From an uncultured Prevotellaceae bacterium (GTDB lineage Bacteria; Bacteroidota; Bacteroidia; Bacteroidales; Bacteroidaceae), in contig ONTS01000007.1 of NCBI GenBank assembly GCA_900320845.1, forward strand, positions 1-64,000: a stretch of DNA of 64,000 bases. The letters are read 5' to 3'. The notes beneath the pieces are model-generated. The model was not told the DNA's origin. It searched no databases and saw only the letters and a program-made list of their open reading frames with translations. A program made the translations under genes and the position numbers. Of this stretch, positions 9,119-18,243 are shown one piece after another; position 1 is the first letter of the stretch, and every line of letters begins with the position of its first letter.

Positions 9119-12100
9119 TTATTTCAGTACGACTTTCTTTCCATTCATGATGTAAACGCCTTTTGTTGTAGGACGGCTATTGAGGCGCATACCATTGAGG
9201 GTGTACCACTCTTCTTTTCCTTGTACTGTGTCGCCAGTCACAACGGTTGAGATACCTGTTGTGTGCGAAGAGTTGATAACCAACACATCGTAGGTAGCTC
9301 CTGACATGTCAGCATATACTCTGAATGGTGCAACGATGAAGTTGGCGCTGGCTTCCATGAGGGATACCTGTGAGCTGCCGCCGGTCTTGATGAACTTTTC
9401 AGATCCATAGATATACTTACCACTGGCATCAGTATTTCCGCTTGTTCCGAAGAGTGTCACCTGTCCGACAGTCTGCTTGATAGGTGTGGGATCCAAATCG
9501 ATGTAAGCGCTGGAGAGTTCCTTCTGGAAGGATATAGTCTTGCCTGCTAATGATGCAGGAACAGAGATGATATACGGACGTTTTTCGGTGAAAGTAGCGA
9601 TATTTGTGAAGGTGAGGTTCTGTCCTGACACACTTGTCAGCTCTTGTACCCAGATATCCTTACCCGTGTCGCTCTCACTAGTGTGCCATGTCAGCGACTT
9701 ATTGTCGGTTTCGTTCTTCACTACGTTGGGAGCGAAAGGCAATGCCATGGTTGTCCAGCTACCAGCCTCTGCGCTGGTGAAAGTACGTTTGTAGTAAATC
9801 TTCTTGGTCTGAATATTCTCAGGCACATAGTAGGGATATCCATCATAGAATGTCAATGTACCGGTTCTTCCCAGTGAGTTGACCACATTCTTTCCCTTCA
9901 GGCTTGTCGGAACGGTTTCCAACAGATAGATAGTGTTGGGGTTGCTGTTGGGCACGATATCGTCTGTTCCCACTGCGCGCAGGTCAATAGCTGCAACATT
10001 ATCAGGCACAACAAAATGTTCATTGCCTGGAATCTGGACCATTTTACCGCTACCATCCCATGCAGTGGCACCGAAGCTAACCATAAAATAGTTGGTTGTT
10101 GTAACAATTTCGCGTTCGCCAAAGAAGTGAGTTGCCTTTATCTGAAACTCTTTACCCATATCTTCGTTGGTGAGAGTAAATGTCTCTTCAAGGTCAACAG
10201 TTTCACCTGCGGGAATTTCCACAATCTTCTTGTTGGTGAAGAGCGGTGTAGTGGGGGTATTCTTCTCGAAGAGTTCCACTATTACGTTATGACAATATTT
10301 TCCTGTTCCGTTATTAGTCAGCTTAACGTTGTAGCGTATTGTCTTGCCATAAACTACCGTCTTATCCTCAGTTGCATTGAGCACGTCAACGGTCTTCTCA
10401 ACATCAGTATCCGCTGTGGTAAGGTTGGTATAGAAATACTCTCTCAGATAGTAATCGGTAGAGAGGAAGAAAGGCTCGTCCATTGAGAAATCGGTGGCAT
10501 CCACATATATATTAATCTTGTCATTAGCACCGGCGGGAACAGCAACAGTCTCTTGACCCAACAGGGTACCATCTTGCTTGAAGAGATAGAGGGACCCGTT
10601 GTACTCTTCAGAATGGTTGATAAAGTTCACGATGAGATTTTTCTTCGTAAAGCTTGTACTTGTCACTTCGAAATCTCCCTGTGGGTATATGTTCAGAGTC
10701 AGTTTGGTTCCAGAGATGACAGCCTCAATATAGTTCTTATCAGCCATATTTGCCTTTAACCATTTGCTAGACTCATAATAAACGGGTACGATCTGATAGG
10801 TTCCGTTCGCCAGGCCCGATCCAAACTGGATTGAGAATTCCTGTGGTGTTACATTATACGATGTGTTATATATTGTTCCATTCTTGCTTGCCAAAATTTT
10901 ACTGAACACTCCGTCTTTATAAAGTGCCAATCCGTAGTTTCTGCTTATATAGTTACCCTGTGCATACCAGAAGGGAGCTGATATTGTTATAGAGGGGAAG
11001 TTTGCCGTTGTGCTTATGCGGGTATATTCCCTTGTAGTTTTGATACTGGGTCTTGCAGCCGTTATGGCAGGATTTGCCACGTTAGGCGTTGAAACAGATG
11101 TCTTGGCAATACCGATCACGGCACCTTGTCTCATAGAATATTTCGAATCGGTAGAGCTTCCTCCAATGCCTTGTCCATTGGCATCGAGGAGTGAGAGACG
11201 ATAATATCCGTCGCAGGAACCACCCCAACCCCAGTTGATGTGGAACATACCATCAGCCTGACGACCGTCACAAACAAAAGCATGACCTTCGTTGGAAGAT
11301 GTGCTTCCGGCATAGTAGACGGGACGGTTGTTTACCAGTTCGTTGGTGATAAGTGCATCCCAAGAGTCAATGGTATATCCGATACGGGTTACGAACTTTG
11401 CCGAGCTTGCATAACCGAAAGTGTTAACGAGGGCACCAGGCACGCTGGATGATGATGCACCAGAGCCACTGGGTCGGTAGTTCATACCTACAGAAGCACC
11501 ACAATATACCATCAGCTGCGCAACGGCGTCCTTGCTGGCTGCTGAAGAGTTGTTATTGTATGTATCTTTCATATTAGCCCAATCCATGGTGACAGACTCC
11601 AACGTCTCCACTTTGGCACCGCTTGAGCATGTATATCCATTAATTTTTGCTACAGCATTCTCAGGCCATTTGTGATAATACATAATCTGCGCCATTGCTG
11701 TAGCCACACATCCTGTCACACATCTACTTCCGTTGAGCATCGGGCAGTTGTTGTAATAGGGTGATCCTTGGTTCCATTTGCTCTTCATCAAGGGTGCAAC
11801 GACTGTTGTAGGAACTTTACGTTTAGCGGTGTCGGGAATGTAGTTGTTGGCTTCCATCCAAGCTATTTCCTCTGCCAATCCGTCAAGGACATACTGTAGG
11901 TTATCGGGGATGTTGTTCGCATCAAAGCTTCCGCTGTCAGCAAAGCCAAGGATTTCTTCCGTACGGTCGTCACCAGACACGATAACGAAACCTTGATTGT
12001 TCTCAATATTGAAGACATAGTAACAGGGTGTTTCTATTCCCTGTGCTTTACGTGGTGCCTTTTTGGCAGCCGTTTTAGCCTGCACCTTAAGACTGGCACG

Positions 12101-12217
12101 GTTCGTTGTCTTCAAGAATGCCTGTGCTTTCTGCCAGGCCTGCTGTTCCGTGACATTGCCGGCATAAACCACTGCTGTCATCAGGAACAGAATGAATAGT
12201 AAAGATAATTTTTTCAT
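9119..12217 (-). CDS. Secreted C10-family cysteine protease (streptopain/PrtT-like) with C-terminal sorting-type tail
   Basis: About 1032 residues. A signal peptide (residues 1-19) is followed by a propeptide-like region containing GFVIVSGDDR. The C10 catalytic domain has Cys170 in GCVATAMAQ and His312 in GHAFVCDG, followed by FHINWGWGG. About 650 residues of beta-rich modules come next, ending NGMRLNSRP...GVYIMNGKKVVLK. That ending resembles the C-terminal domain used by the type IX secretion system. The open frame begins at 12274, but the signal peptide starts at the ATG at 12217. A TATATTTG box at 12252-12245 is a weak promoter candidate. The target is unknown; known family members cleave host proteins. 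Confidence 0.9.
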   Translation of the reverse strand: MKKLSLLFILFLMTAVVYAGNVTEQQAWQKAQAFLKTTNRASLKVQAKTAAKKAPRKAQGIETPCYYVFNIENNQGFVIVSGDDRTEEILGFADSGSFDANNIPDNLQYVLDGLAEEIAWMEANNYIPDTAKRKVPTTVVAPLMKSKWNQGSPYYNNCPMLNGSRCVTGCVATAMAQIMYYHKWPENAVAKINGYTCSSGAKVETLESVTMDWANMKDTYNNNSSAASKDAVAQLMVYCGASVGMNYRPSGSGASSSSVPGALVNTFGYASSAKFVTRIGYTIDSWDALITNELVNNRPVYYAGSTSSNEGHAFVCDGRQADGMFHINWGWGGSCDGYYRLSLLDANGQGIGGSSTDSKYSMRQGAVIGIAKTSVSTPNVANPAITAARPSIKTTREYTRISTTANFPSITISAPFWYAQGNYISRNYGLALYKDGVFSKILASKNGTIYNTSYNVTPQEFSIQFGSGLANGTYQIVPVYYESSKWLKANMADKNYIEAVISGTKLTLNIYPQGDFEVTSTSFTKKNLIVNFINHSEEYNGSLYLFKQDGTLLGQETVAVPAGANDKINIYVDATDFSMDEPFFLSTDYYLREYFYTNLTTADTDVEKTVDVLNATEDKTVVYGKTIRYNVKLTNNGTGKYCHNVIVELFEKNTPTTPLFTNKKIVEIPAGETVDLEETFTLTNEDMGKEFQIKATHFFGEREIVTTTNYFMVSFGATAWDGSGKMVQIPGNEHFVVPDNVAAIDLRAVGTDDIVPNSNPNTIYLLETVPTSLKGKNVVNSLGRTGTLTFYDGYPYYVPENIQTKKIYYKRTFTSAEAGSWTTMALPFAPNVVKNETDNKSLTWHTSESDTGKDIWVQELTSVSGQNLTFTNIATFTEKRPYIISVPASLAGKTISFQKELSSAYIDLDPTPIKQTVGQVTLFGTSGNTDASGKYIYGSEKFIKTGGSSQVSLMEASANFIVAPFRVYADMSGATYDVLVINSSHTTGISTVVTGDTVQGKEEWYTLNGMRLNSRPTTKGVYIMNGKKVVLK

Positions 12218-12361
12218 TATATGAATATTAAGATTATTTGGCGACAAATATAAGAAAGATTTCATTAACCGCATCTTAGAACTTTAATATTTTACACTTT
12301 GATGCTGTCAGAACGTTATACATTATTCCTGTTGCAGGTATAACAAACAGGTATAATAAAC

Positions 12362-12396
12362 AAGAGGAGGAGCACTTAACGTGTCTCCACCCTCTT
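12362..12396 (-). terminator. Probable terminator of the 554-residue secreted protein gene
   Basis: GAGGAGGAGCAC (12364-12375) faces GTGTCTCCACCCTC (12381-12394), an imperfect stem with a 5-nt loop. Minus-strand sequence after it reads TTGTTTATT. T-rich sequence also lies on the other side, so it may act both ways. Confidence 0.55.
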
Positions 12397-12444
12397 CTTT
12401 TTTATTCAATACAGTACGGGAAGATTCCCATATGTATCTGTTGT

Positions 12445-14109
12445 TTACTTACGGATAACTTTCTTACCGTTTTCTATTACGATACCCTTATAGTCGCTTC
12501 CTACACGCTGACCGTTGAGGTTGTACATGCCAGTCTTGGTCTCCTTAGTGTTGTCAGTAATATCATTGATTCCTGTGGCCACAGTACCTTGTGTTACCGT
12601 AAACTCTTGTGACTTAGCTCCCATTTCGCTTACTATGCGCATGGTAGCCTGACGTCCTTCAACACCTGCGGGCAATGCTTGTGCATTAAAGTTAAGAATG
12701 GTATACCATTGTTTGTCAGCAGAGTAGTTAGAGTCGTCATAGTCTGCTACAGACAGCCAGTTGGGAAGTCCTTCAATCTGGTAGTTAGGAACACGAACGC
12801 CTTCTGTCTTATAAGGCATCACACTGTGGAAGTATAAACCTTTGTAGCCGTCTACATCCTCAATGTTACCACCAGCTGCAGGAGCAGTGTACTCTACGGC
12901 ATCACCTATAATATGTGCCACGTCGAACATACCATTCAGACGAACATGCATATTGTACTGGGAGGCATTAGCATAATTATAATTAAAATAATTACCTCTA
13001 AAGGTATTATCGCTGGTCCAATAAGTAGCATACAATGTTGCATAGGGACCACCATTGCCATACAATTCTTCTTCTGGCAATTTACTCATGTTAACAATAA
13101 AGTCAACACCTTCATTATTGAATCCTTCGAATGCTAGAAGAAAACTCTTTTCCAGAACAACAGGCTTGCGTACCATGTCTCCAAAATCATCCTCTTGCAT
13201 GCAGAAAGCTTTGATAGTGGTCAGATAACCTTCCTGATACTCTGAGATGTCGGCATAAGTGGGGTTGATGGGAATGACTGCAACAGTATCAGTATAGTGT
13301 GAAAGAGATGCATAACTATCATCATTTGCCTGAATTACATAGACGGTCACACCTTCAGAACCTGCTTCAACAGGTTCGGTCTTACCATCGCCTAATCTTG
13401 CATAGAGCGTAATACCCTCAAGATAGAGAGGAGCAGCCGGAGCTCTATAGAACTCATAGAATATTCTGGGCAGATAAGTATCTGTGGCACCATCTCTGGA
13501 TGCAGAGATGGGCTGGTTGGTACCATAACTAAAGGTGGTGAAACCTGAATAGTTCACAATCGTCGGGACGTGCATGAAGGTCTGTATGGAATCAGGAGCC
13601 ACTACGATAGGGTTGGCATCAGCAAGCTGAGTGTCAAGGAAAGAGAAGGTGTCTACACCTTCAACACACATGTATGTGCCCCACCATGCGCCGGTGCCAA
13701 CGTTTTTAGGATAGGAATAAACGTAGTTTCCATCAACAACGTATCGAGCAGGATCCCATTCATACTGCAAATCAGCTCCATATTTCCATGCCACAGTAGC
13801 AGCACCTTCGTACATGTTGGTATAAGTCATAGGAAGGAATGGCGGAACAACCATCTGTTTGTAGTTAGAGCCTGTCTGCAGGTATGTACCTGCGGGACGC
13901 TTGTACCATACCCCGGTTGCCTTGGAACGTTTCTGTCCGTTTGCGTTTACCTGAGCCATGTCAGCTGGAGCCTCACATGAGAAAGGAGCTACGGGTGCAG
14001 TTGCCAACATTGCTTCTTTCTTCATGTCGTCTGCACTGACGGCGACCTGAGCCTGTGCGGTCGTTGTAAGACCGATGGCAGCAACTAAAAGAAGTAAAGA
14101 TTTTTTCAT
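12445..14109 (-). CDS. Secreted protein of unknown function with C-terminal sorting-type tail
   Basis: 554 residues with a clear signal peptide (MKKSLLLLVAAIGLTTTAQA). The mature part is rich in Tyr, Asn and Gly and looks beta-rich. A BACON-like stretch before the end (NWLSVADYDD...ILNFNAQALPAGVEGRQATM) is followed by MYNLNGQRVGS and NGKKVIRK. The last 25 residues resemble those of the neighbouring C10 protease and of other Prevotella type IX cargo. No catalytic motif was recognised. It has its own promoter at 14267-14237 and lies 227 nt upstream of the protease gene. Confidence 0.75.
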   Translation of the reverse strand: MKKSLLLLVAAIGLTTTAQAQVAVSADDMKKEAMLATAPVAPFSCEAPADMAQVNANGQKRSKATGVWYKRPAGTYLQTGSNYKQMVVPPFLPMTYTNMYEGAATVAWKYGADLQYEWDPARYVVDGNYVYSYPKNVGTGAWWGTYMCVEGVDTFSFLDTQLADANPIVVAPDSIQTFMHVPTIVNYSGFTTFSYGTNQPISASRDGATDTYLPRIFYEFYRAPAAPLYLEGITLYARLGDGKTEPVEAGSEGVTVYVIQANDDSYASLSHYTDTVAVIPINPTYADISEYQEGYLTTIKAFCMQEDDFGDMVRKPVVLEKSFLLAFEGFNNEGVDFIVNMSKLPEEELYGNGGPYATLYATYWTSDNTFRGNYFNYNYANASQYNMHVRLNGMFDVAHIIGDAVEYTAPAAGGNIEDVDGYKGLYFHSVMPYKTEGVRVPNYQIEGLPNWLSVADYDDSNYSADKQWYTILNFNAQALPAGVEGRQATMRIVSEMGAKSQEFTVTQGTVATGINDITDNTKETKTGMYNLNGQRVGSDYKGIVIENGKKVIRK

Positions 14110-14236
14110 AATAAAAAGTTTAGTTAAACATTGTATTCGATAATGTTAGTATTTTTCATCAAGAGCGTTTAATTTCCCTAAAATATCAAGACCTTTGGGT
14201 TATATCTTCGTCACATTTTTGTATTATACGATGTGG

Positions 14237-14267
14237 CAAAGTTAACCATTCCATTTTCAACTTGCAA
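14237..14267 (-). promoter_or_regulatory. Promoter of the 554-residue secreted protein gene
   Basis: Minus-strand TTG (14267-14265), 20-nt spacer, TAacTTTG (14244-14237). The leader is about 120 nt. The rest of the 316-nt gap (14110-14425) holds an imperfect inverted repeat at about 14352-14396 (AGACGATAGAG.../...CTATTGTCT), perhaps the terminator of the upstream lipoprotein gene. Confidence 0.65.
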
Positions 14268-14425
14268 GGATTGACGGCAATTTTTTAGCTTTATCTATAC
14301 CTGACAACCGATATATATACCCTTCACGTATTTATTTATCCACTTCTTATTACAGACGATAGAGGTCTGCCGTCGGCACCATCGGCATCTATTGTCTCAT
14401 CAACGCTGCCCGTGCGGGTTACTCT

Positions 14426-15304
14426 TTATCTGACAAGGATGACAAGATAGCGGCTTGTCTGCCAGAATTGTTGCGGGTTGACAACACGGAAGACGTACTG
14501 TCCGTTGGCATCTTTCTGTAGAGTATAGCTGCTATTGGGGTGGTTGGTAAGCATCTTGGCATACTTGGAGTACAGCTTTATCTCACGATCTACGCGCGTA
14601 TCTATCTGAGTAAAATAACTTTTGTTGTAGTTTTGGCGCAATACTCCTTCCTTAGTCAGTATGTTTTGCTTGCGCAGCTCAGCCTTGGTACCGAACACAT
14701 ACCATGCCTGATGCATCTGTTTGTCTTGTTTCTCAATGGTCTGCGTCTTCTGGTTACTTTCCTCCTTCAGGTTTTCCACACTGGAGTTGAGGTCGGCTAT
14801 CACCTCGTCAAGTTCGGTGATGTGTACATCCTTCTCTGCCAATTGTTCGCGCAGGCGGTTCAATTCTTTATCTTTCGCCACGAGCTGAGCCTGTATATTT
14901 TCTATAGTCCTCTTCAGTTCGTCACTGCGGAAGGAGCTTTCCCTCTGCTGTTGCTGCAGTTTGGCGATGAGTCTCTTGTTCTCGTCCATGCGGTTTTGTA
15001 TGAAGATGATGTCCTTCTTCATCTTCCCCGTGGCGTCTGTTCCCTCACTGTTGTCTGCCAATGCCACGCGCCCTTCGGCCTCGCTGATGAGACGGAAACC
15101 CTCTTGTATCTCGTTGAGGGTGGCAAACATGTCGTTTATTTCGTTCTCGCGTTGCTCTATCACCTTGCGCAGAGAGTCTTCTGCCGTGTCGTTGATGAGT
15201 TGAGGCTTGGTTTTGTCCTCTCCGCAAGCCGACATCAGCAGCGTGACAAGCATCATGGCAAACAATGTTACTTTATTATATATAATAGAGGTGTATGTTT
15301 TCAT
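14426..15304 (-). CDS. Coiled-coil lipoprotein of unknown function
   Basis: 292 residues. A signal peptide ends in the lipobox LMSAC, so the protein should be lipid-anchored. Residues about 40-200 are dominated by heptad-like Glu/Lys/Gln/Leu sequence (for example KELNRLREQLAEKD), indicating a long parallel coiled coil. A compact C-terminal domain contains YVFGTKAELRKQ and ends WQTSRYLVILVR. This layout is familiar from Bacteroidales periplasmic lipoproteins, but no function is known to me. It starts 24 nt after rsmI ends, so the two are probably co-transcribed. Confidence 0.7.
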   Translation of the reverse strand: MKTYTSIIYNKVTLFAMMLVTLLMSACGEDKTKPQLINDTAEDSLRKVIEQRENEINDMFATLNEIQEGFRLISEAEGRVALADNSEGTDATGKMKKDIIFIQNRMDENKRLIAKLQQQQRESSFRSDELKRTIENIQAQLVAKDKELNRLREQLAEKDVHITELDEVIADLNSSVENLKEESNQKTQTIEKQDKQMHQAWYVFGTKAELRKQNILTKEGVLRQNYNKSYFTQIDTRVDREIKLYSKYAKMLTNHPNSSYTLQKDANGQYVFRVVNPQQFWQTSRYLVILVR

Positions 15305-15328
15305 ATCAAATTAGAATTATAATAATCA

Positions 15329-16045
15329 TCATTCGGTTTTGTCACTATCGTTATTATCCCCACGTTCTCCTTTTTTGGGCATTCCCTCAATCACCACTAC
15401 TATTTCTCCTTTCGGTGGATTGTCGGTGAAGTATTGAATAGCCTCTCTCAGCGTTCCTCTGACGTAGGTCTCATGTATCTTTGTCAACTCCCTTGCCACG
15501 CTTACACGCCTTTCGTCACCGAATACGGTAGCAGCCTGTTCAAGCAGTTTCATGGTGCGATGGGGCGATTCGTAGAACACCATGGTGCGTGTTTCGTCGC
15601 TCAGCGCCTGCAGTCGCGACTGTCTACCTTTCTTCTGTGGCAGAAAACCTTCGAACACAAAGCGATCGGTGGGCAGTCCCGATGCCACAAGTGCCGGTAT
15701 AAGCGCCGTTGCTCCAGGCAGACACTCAACGTGAGCGCCCTGTTGCAGAGCTTCGCGCACAAGGAAAAAGCCAGGGTCACTGACACCAGGTGTGCCTGCA
15801 TCGCTCACCAATGCCACAGTCTCGCCATTGAGTATGCGTTCCACTACAGCATGCGACGTGCCGTGCTCGTTATACTTATGATGTGAGAGCAATGGCTGGC
15901 GAATATCGAAGTGGCGCAACAGGTGCGACGATGTGCGTGTATCTTCAGCAAGGATGAGGTCGGCTTCACGCAAAACACGAAGAGCCCTAAGGGTAATGTC
16001 CTCAAGGTTGCCGATGGGGGTTGGTACTATATATAATGTTCCCAT
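15329..16045 (-). CDS. rsmI: 16S rRNA (cytidine1402-2'-O)-methyltransferase
   Basis: SAM-dependent tetrapyrrole-methylase-fold enzyme that 2'-O-methylates C1402 in the decoding centre. The 238-residue protein begins [19 protein letters not shown] and contains [19 protein letters not shown] and [12 protein letters not shown], all diagnostic of RsmI. It ends with a short polar tail. Its -7 promoter box lies so close to the start codon that the mRNA may have almost no leader. Confidence 0.95.
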   Translation of the reverse strand: MGTLYIVPTPIGNLEDITLRALRVLREADLILAEDTRTSSHLLRHFDIRQPLLSHHKYNEHGTSHAVVERILNGETVALVSDAGTPGVSDPGFFLVREALQQGAHVECLPGATALIPALVASGLPTDRFVFEGFLPQKKGRQSRLQALSDETRTMVFYESPHRTMKLLEQAATVFGDERRVSVARELTKIHETYVRGTLREAIQYFTDNPPKGEIVVVIEGMPKKGERGDNNDSDKTE

Positions 16046-16053
16046 AGCGTGTA

Positions 16054-16083
16054 CAAATGTAAGAAATGCATTTGTTAGGACAA
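16054..16083 (-). promoter_or_regulatory. Promoter of rsmI
   Basis: Minus-strand TTG (16083-16081), 19-nt spacer, TAcaTTTG (16061-16054). The expected transcription start is near 16048, only a few bases from the ATG at 16045. Confidence 0.6.
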
Positions 16084-16112
16084 TATTTTTCGTAAAGAAT
16101 TTCTCCCTTGCC

Positions 16113-16144
16113 TTTTGTCATTGTCGGATTGTTTGTTACTTTTG
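16113..16144 (+). promoter_or_regulatory. Promoter of tdk
   Basis: TTTTG (16113-16117), 19-nt spacer, TActTTTG (16137-16144). The expected start near 16150 is almost at the tdk ATG (16152). Confidence 0.6.
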
Positions 16145-16151
16145 TGGCGAT

Positions 16152-16766
16152 ATGAACAACATTTCCGGTGAGACACGCCGACCCGGTCGCATAGAGGTGG
16201 TGTGTGGCTCGATGTTTTCGGGCAAGACAGAAGAATTGATACGGCGCATGAAGCGCGCCAAGTTTGCCAAACAGCGTGTAGAGATTTTCAAACCCTCTAT
16301 CGACACGCGATACAGCGAAGAGGATGTGGTGAGTCATGACCAGCAACACATTCCCTCTACGCCCGTCGACTCGTCGGCAGCTATTCTATTGCTGTCGTCC
16401 GACATTGACGTGGTGGGCATCGACGAGGCACAGTTTCTCGACGACCAACTGCCTGCTGTATGCAACGAGCTGGCATATCGCGGCATACGCGTCATCATAG
16501 CAGGTCTCGACATGGACTTCCAGGGACGTCCCTTCGGCCCAATGCCTGCTCTGTGTGCCATAGCCGACGATGTCACCAAGGTGCATGCCATCTGCGTTCG
16601 CTGCGGCGCTTTGGCGTATGTCAGCCACCGACTGGTGGACAACGACCGCCGTGTGCTGCTGGGCGAGGTCAACGAATACGAACCCCTCTGCCGCGAATGC
16701 TACCAGAAAGCCCTGCAAGACGACGGCCATAAACCCGCTGCCGACACTGCGACATCATACGAGTAA
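16152..16766 (+). CDS. tdk: Thymidine kinase, type II
   Basis: Salvages thymidine by phosphorylation to dTMP. The 204-residue protein has the P-loop [14 protein letters not shown] near residue 19, GIDEAQF as Walker B, the lasso-loop region [12 protein letters not shown], and two zinc-binding Cys pairs (CVRCGA and CREC). The frame extends upstream to 15933, but that part is unlike the family and overlaps rsmI, so the ATG at 16152 is used. The next Met is inside the P-loop and cannot be the start. Confidence 0.95.
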   Translation: MNNISGETRRPGRIEVVCGSMFSGKTEELIRRMKRAKFAKQRVEIFKPSIDTRYSEEDVVSHDQQHIPSTPVDSSAAILLLSSDIDVVGIDEAQFLDDQLPAVCNELAYRGIRVIIAGLDMDFQGRPFGPMPALCAIADDVTKVHAICVRCGALAYVSHRLVDNDRRVLLGEVNEYEPLCRECYQKALQDDGHKPAADTATSYE

Positions 16767-16857
16767 CCCCCTTTAGCAACAGCCGTCATATAATTAGGAA
16801 CGCTACTGAAAAGCCAGCTTCATCCGTAAGGCGAACAACAACAGCACGACGACAATG

Positions 16858-16923
16858 CAAAATCAGTGATATTGGCTACCAAAATCAGTGATATTGGTTG
16901 TCAAAATCGATGATATTGCATCC
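16858..16923. repeat. Three tandem 22-bp intergenic repeats
   Basis: Units start at 16858, 16880 and 16902, each exactly 22 nt apart. They share the core CAAAATCAGTGATATTGG, with CAAAATCGATGATATTGC in the third. The same core occurs as inverted copies at 6685-6730 and, degenerate, at 60285-60323. They lie between tdk and the permease gene; the rest of this 249-nt gap shows nothing clear. Confidence 0.75.
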
Positions 16924-17015
16924 CCATTCCTTCCCCGTCGGCTAACACGCGCTTTTCCCTTCTGCATCCACACCCACCATCACCACGCAACACCCCGTCC
17001 CCATTCTATCGCTAC

Positions 17016-18161
17016 ATGACAACACAACCCATCACTTTCGACCGCTTCATACGCTGGGCAGGCACTGCCGCCATCATTGCTATCGTCATCTACTTCATCA
17101 ACGAGTTGAGCAGTGTGCTTCTTCCCTTTGCCATAGCGTGGCTGGCGGCCTACCTGCTCTACCCCATCGTACGCTTTGTGCAGTATCGCCTGCACGTGCC
17201 CACCCGCATCCTCTCCATATTGGTAACCCTGGTGTTCGTCATCGGCGTCATCTCATTGGTTGTCTATCTCATCATTCCACCCATGATAGAACAGTTTGAG
17301 CGGCTGGGAAAAGTGGTGAGTAACTATGTGGAACACTCTGCTGCTCTGCACAATATACCCGACATGGTGCGCGACTGGATTACCCAACACCGTATGGAGA
17401 TAGAACAATTCTGCCAGAGCGACAAATTTCTTGAAACGCTGCGCACCACCATCGTACCCAACCTCTTCTCGTTTATCAGCCAAACGGCAGGCGTCATCAT
17501 CAGCATTGTGGCAAGCGCCATCACCATACTGTATATGTTCTTCATCCTGCTGGACTACGAGTATCTGACCGAAAATTGGATTAAGATATTCCCCAAGAAG
17601 AACCGTCCGTTCTGGAACGAGCTGTCGGGCGACGTGAAGCGTGAGCTGAACAACTACATCCGCGGCCAGTCGCTCGTGGCATTGACCATGGGTGTGCTGT
17701 TCTGTATAGGCTTCACCATCATCGACTTCCCCATGGCAATAGGTCTGGGCATCCTGATTGGCATCATGGACCTGGTGCCCTACCTCCACACCCTGGCACT
17801 CATACCCACCGCCATCCTCGCCCTGATGAAGGCATCGGACACCGGACAGAACTTCTGGTTGGTGTTCGGAGCAGCGGTATTGGTATTCTGCGTCGTGCAA
17901 GTCATCATCGATATGTTTGTAACGCCGAAGATTATGGGCAAGGCTATGCGTCTCAACCCTGCCATCCTGCTTCTGTCGTTGTCGGTATGGGGCTCTCTGT
18001 TGGGTTTCATAGGCCTTATCATCGCCCTGCCACTCACCACCATCCTCATGGCATATTGGCAACGCTACATCACCAAGGACACACGCCCCGAAACCACGGA
18101 TACCATAGCTGTAACAACAGAAGACAATGCCACAAACACAGAGGAAAGGAAGGATGAATAA
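17016..18161 (+). CDS. AI-2E family (PerM/YdiK-type) membrane permease
   Basis: 381-residue polytopic inner-membrane protein. Two hydrophobic helices at the N terminus are followed by a third, then a large soluble segment (about residues 85-150). A block of helices with IGLGILIGIMDLVPY and a C-terminal IALPLTTIL segment come next, as in the AI-2E transporter family. Members export small molecules or act in Na+/H+ exchange; the substrate cannot be deduced here. The tail is hydrophilic. It lies 82 nt before ftsK and may be part of a larger unit, although ftsK has its own TAtcTTTG box. Confidence 0.85.
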   Translation: MTTQPITFDRFIRWAGTAAIIAIVIYFINELSSVLLPFAIAWLAAYLLYPIVRFVQYRLHVPTRILSILVTLVFVIGVISLVVYLIIPPMIEQFERLGKVVSNYVEHSAALHNIPDMVRDWITQHRMEIEQFCQSDKFLETLRTTIVPNLFSFISQTAGVIISIVASAITILYMFFILLDYEYLTENWIKIFPKKNRPFWNELSGDVKRELNNYIRGQSLVALTMGVLFCIGFTIIDFPMAIGLGILIGIMDLVPYLHTLALIPTAILALMKASDTGQNFWLVFGAAVLVFCVVQVIIDMFVTPKIMGKAMRLNPAILLLSLSVWGSLLGFIGLIIALPLTTILMAYWQRYITKDTRPETTDTIAVTTEDNATNTEERKDE

Positions 18162-18243
18162 AAAAGGCTGAAACCACTCCCATGTCCAGAGAAACACCTA
18201 TCTTTGCAAGTTGTTCTGAACATATAACCCATATTGAATCATA

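Noticed and set aside
15933..16151. Upstream extension of tdk
   Set aside because: The extra 73 residues overlap rsmI and its promoter and do not resemble thymidine kinases.
16858..16923. CRISPR array
   Set aside because: Only three 22-nt units without unique spacers and without cas genes.
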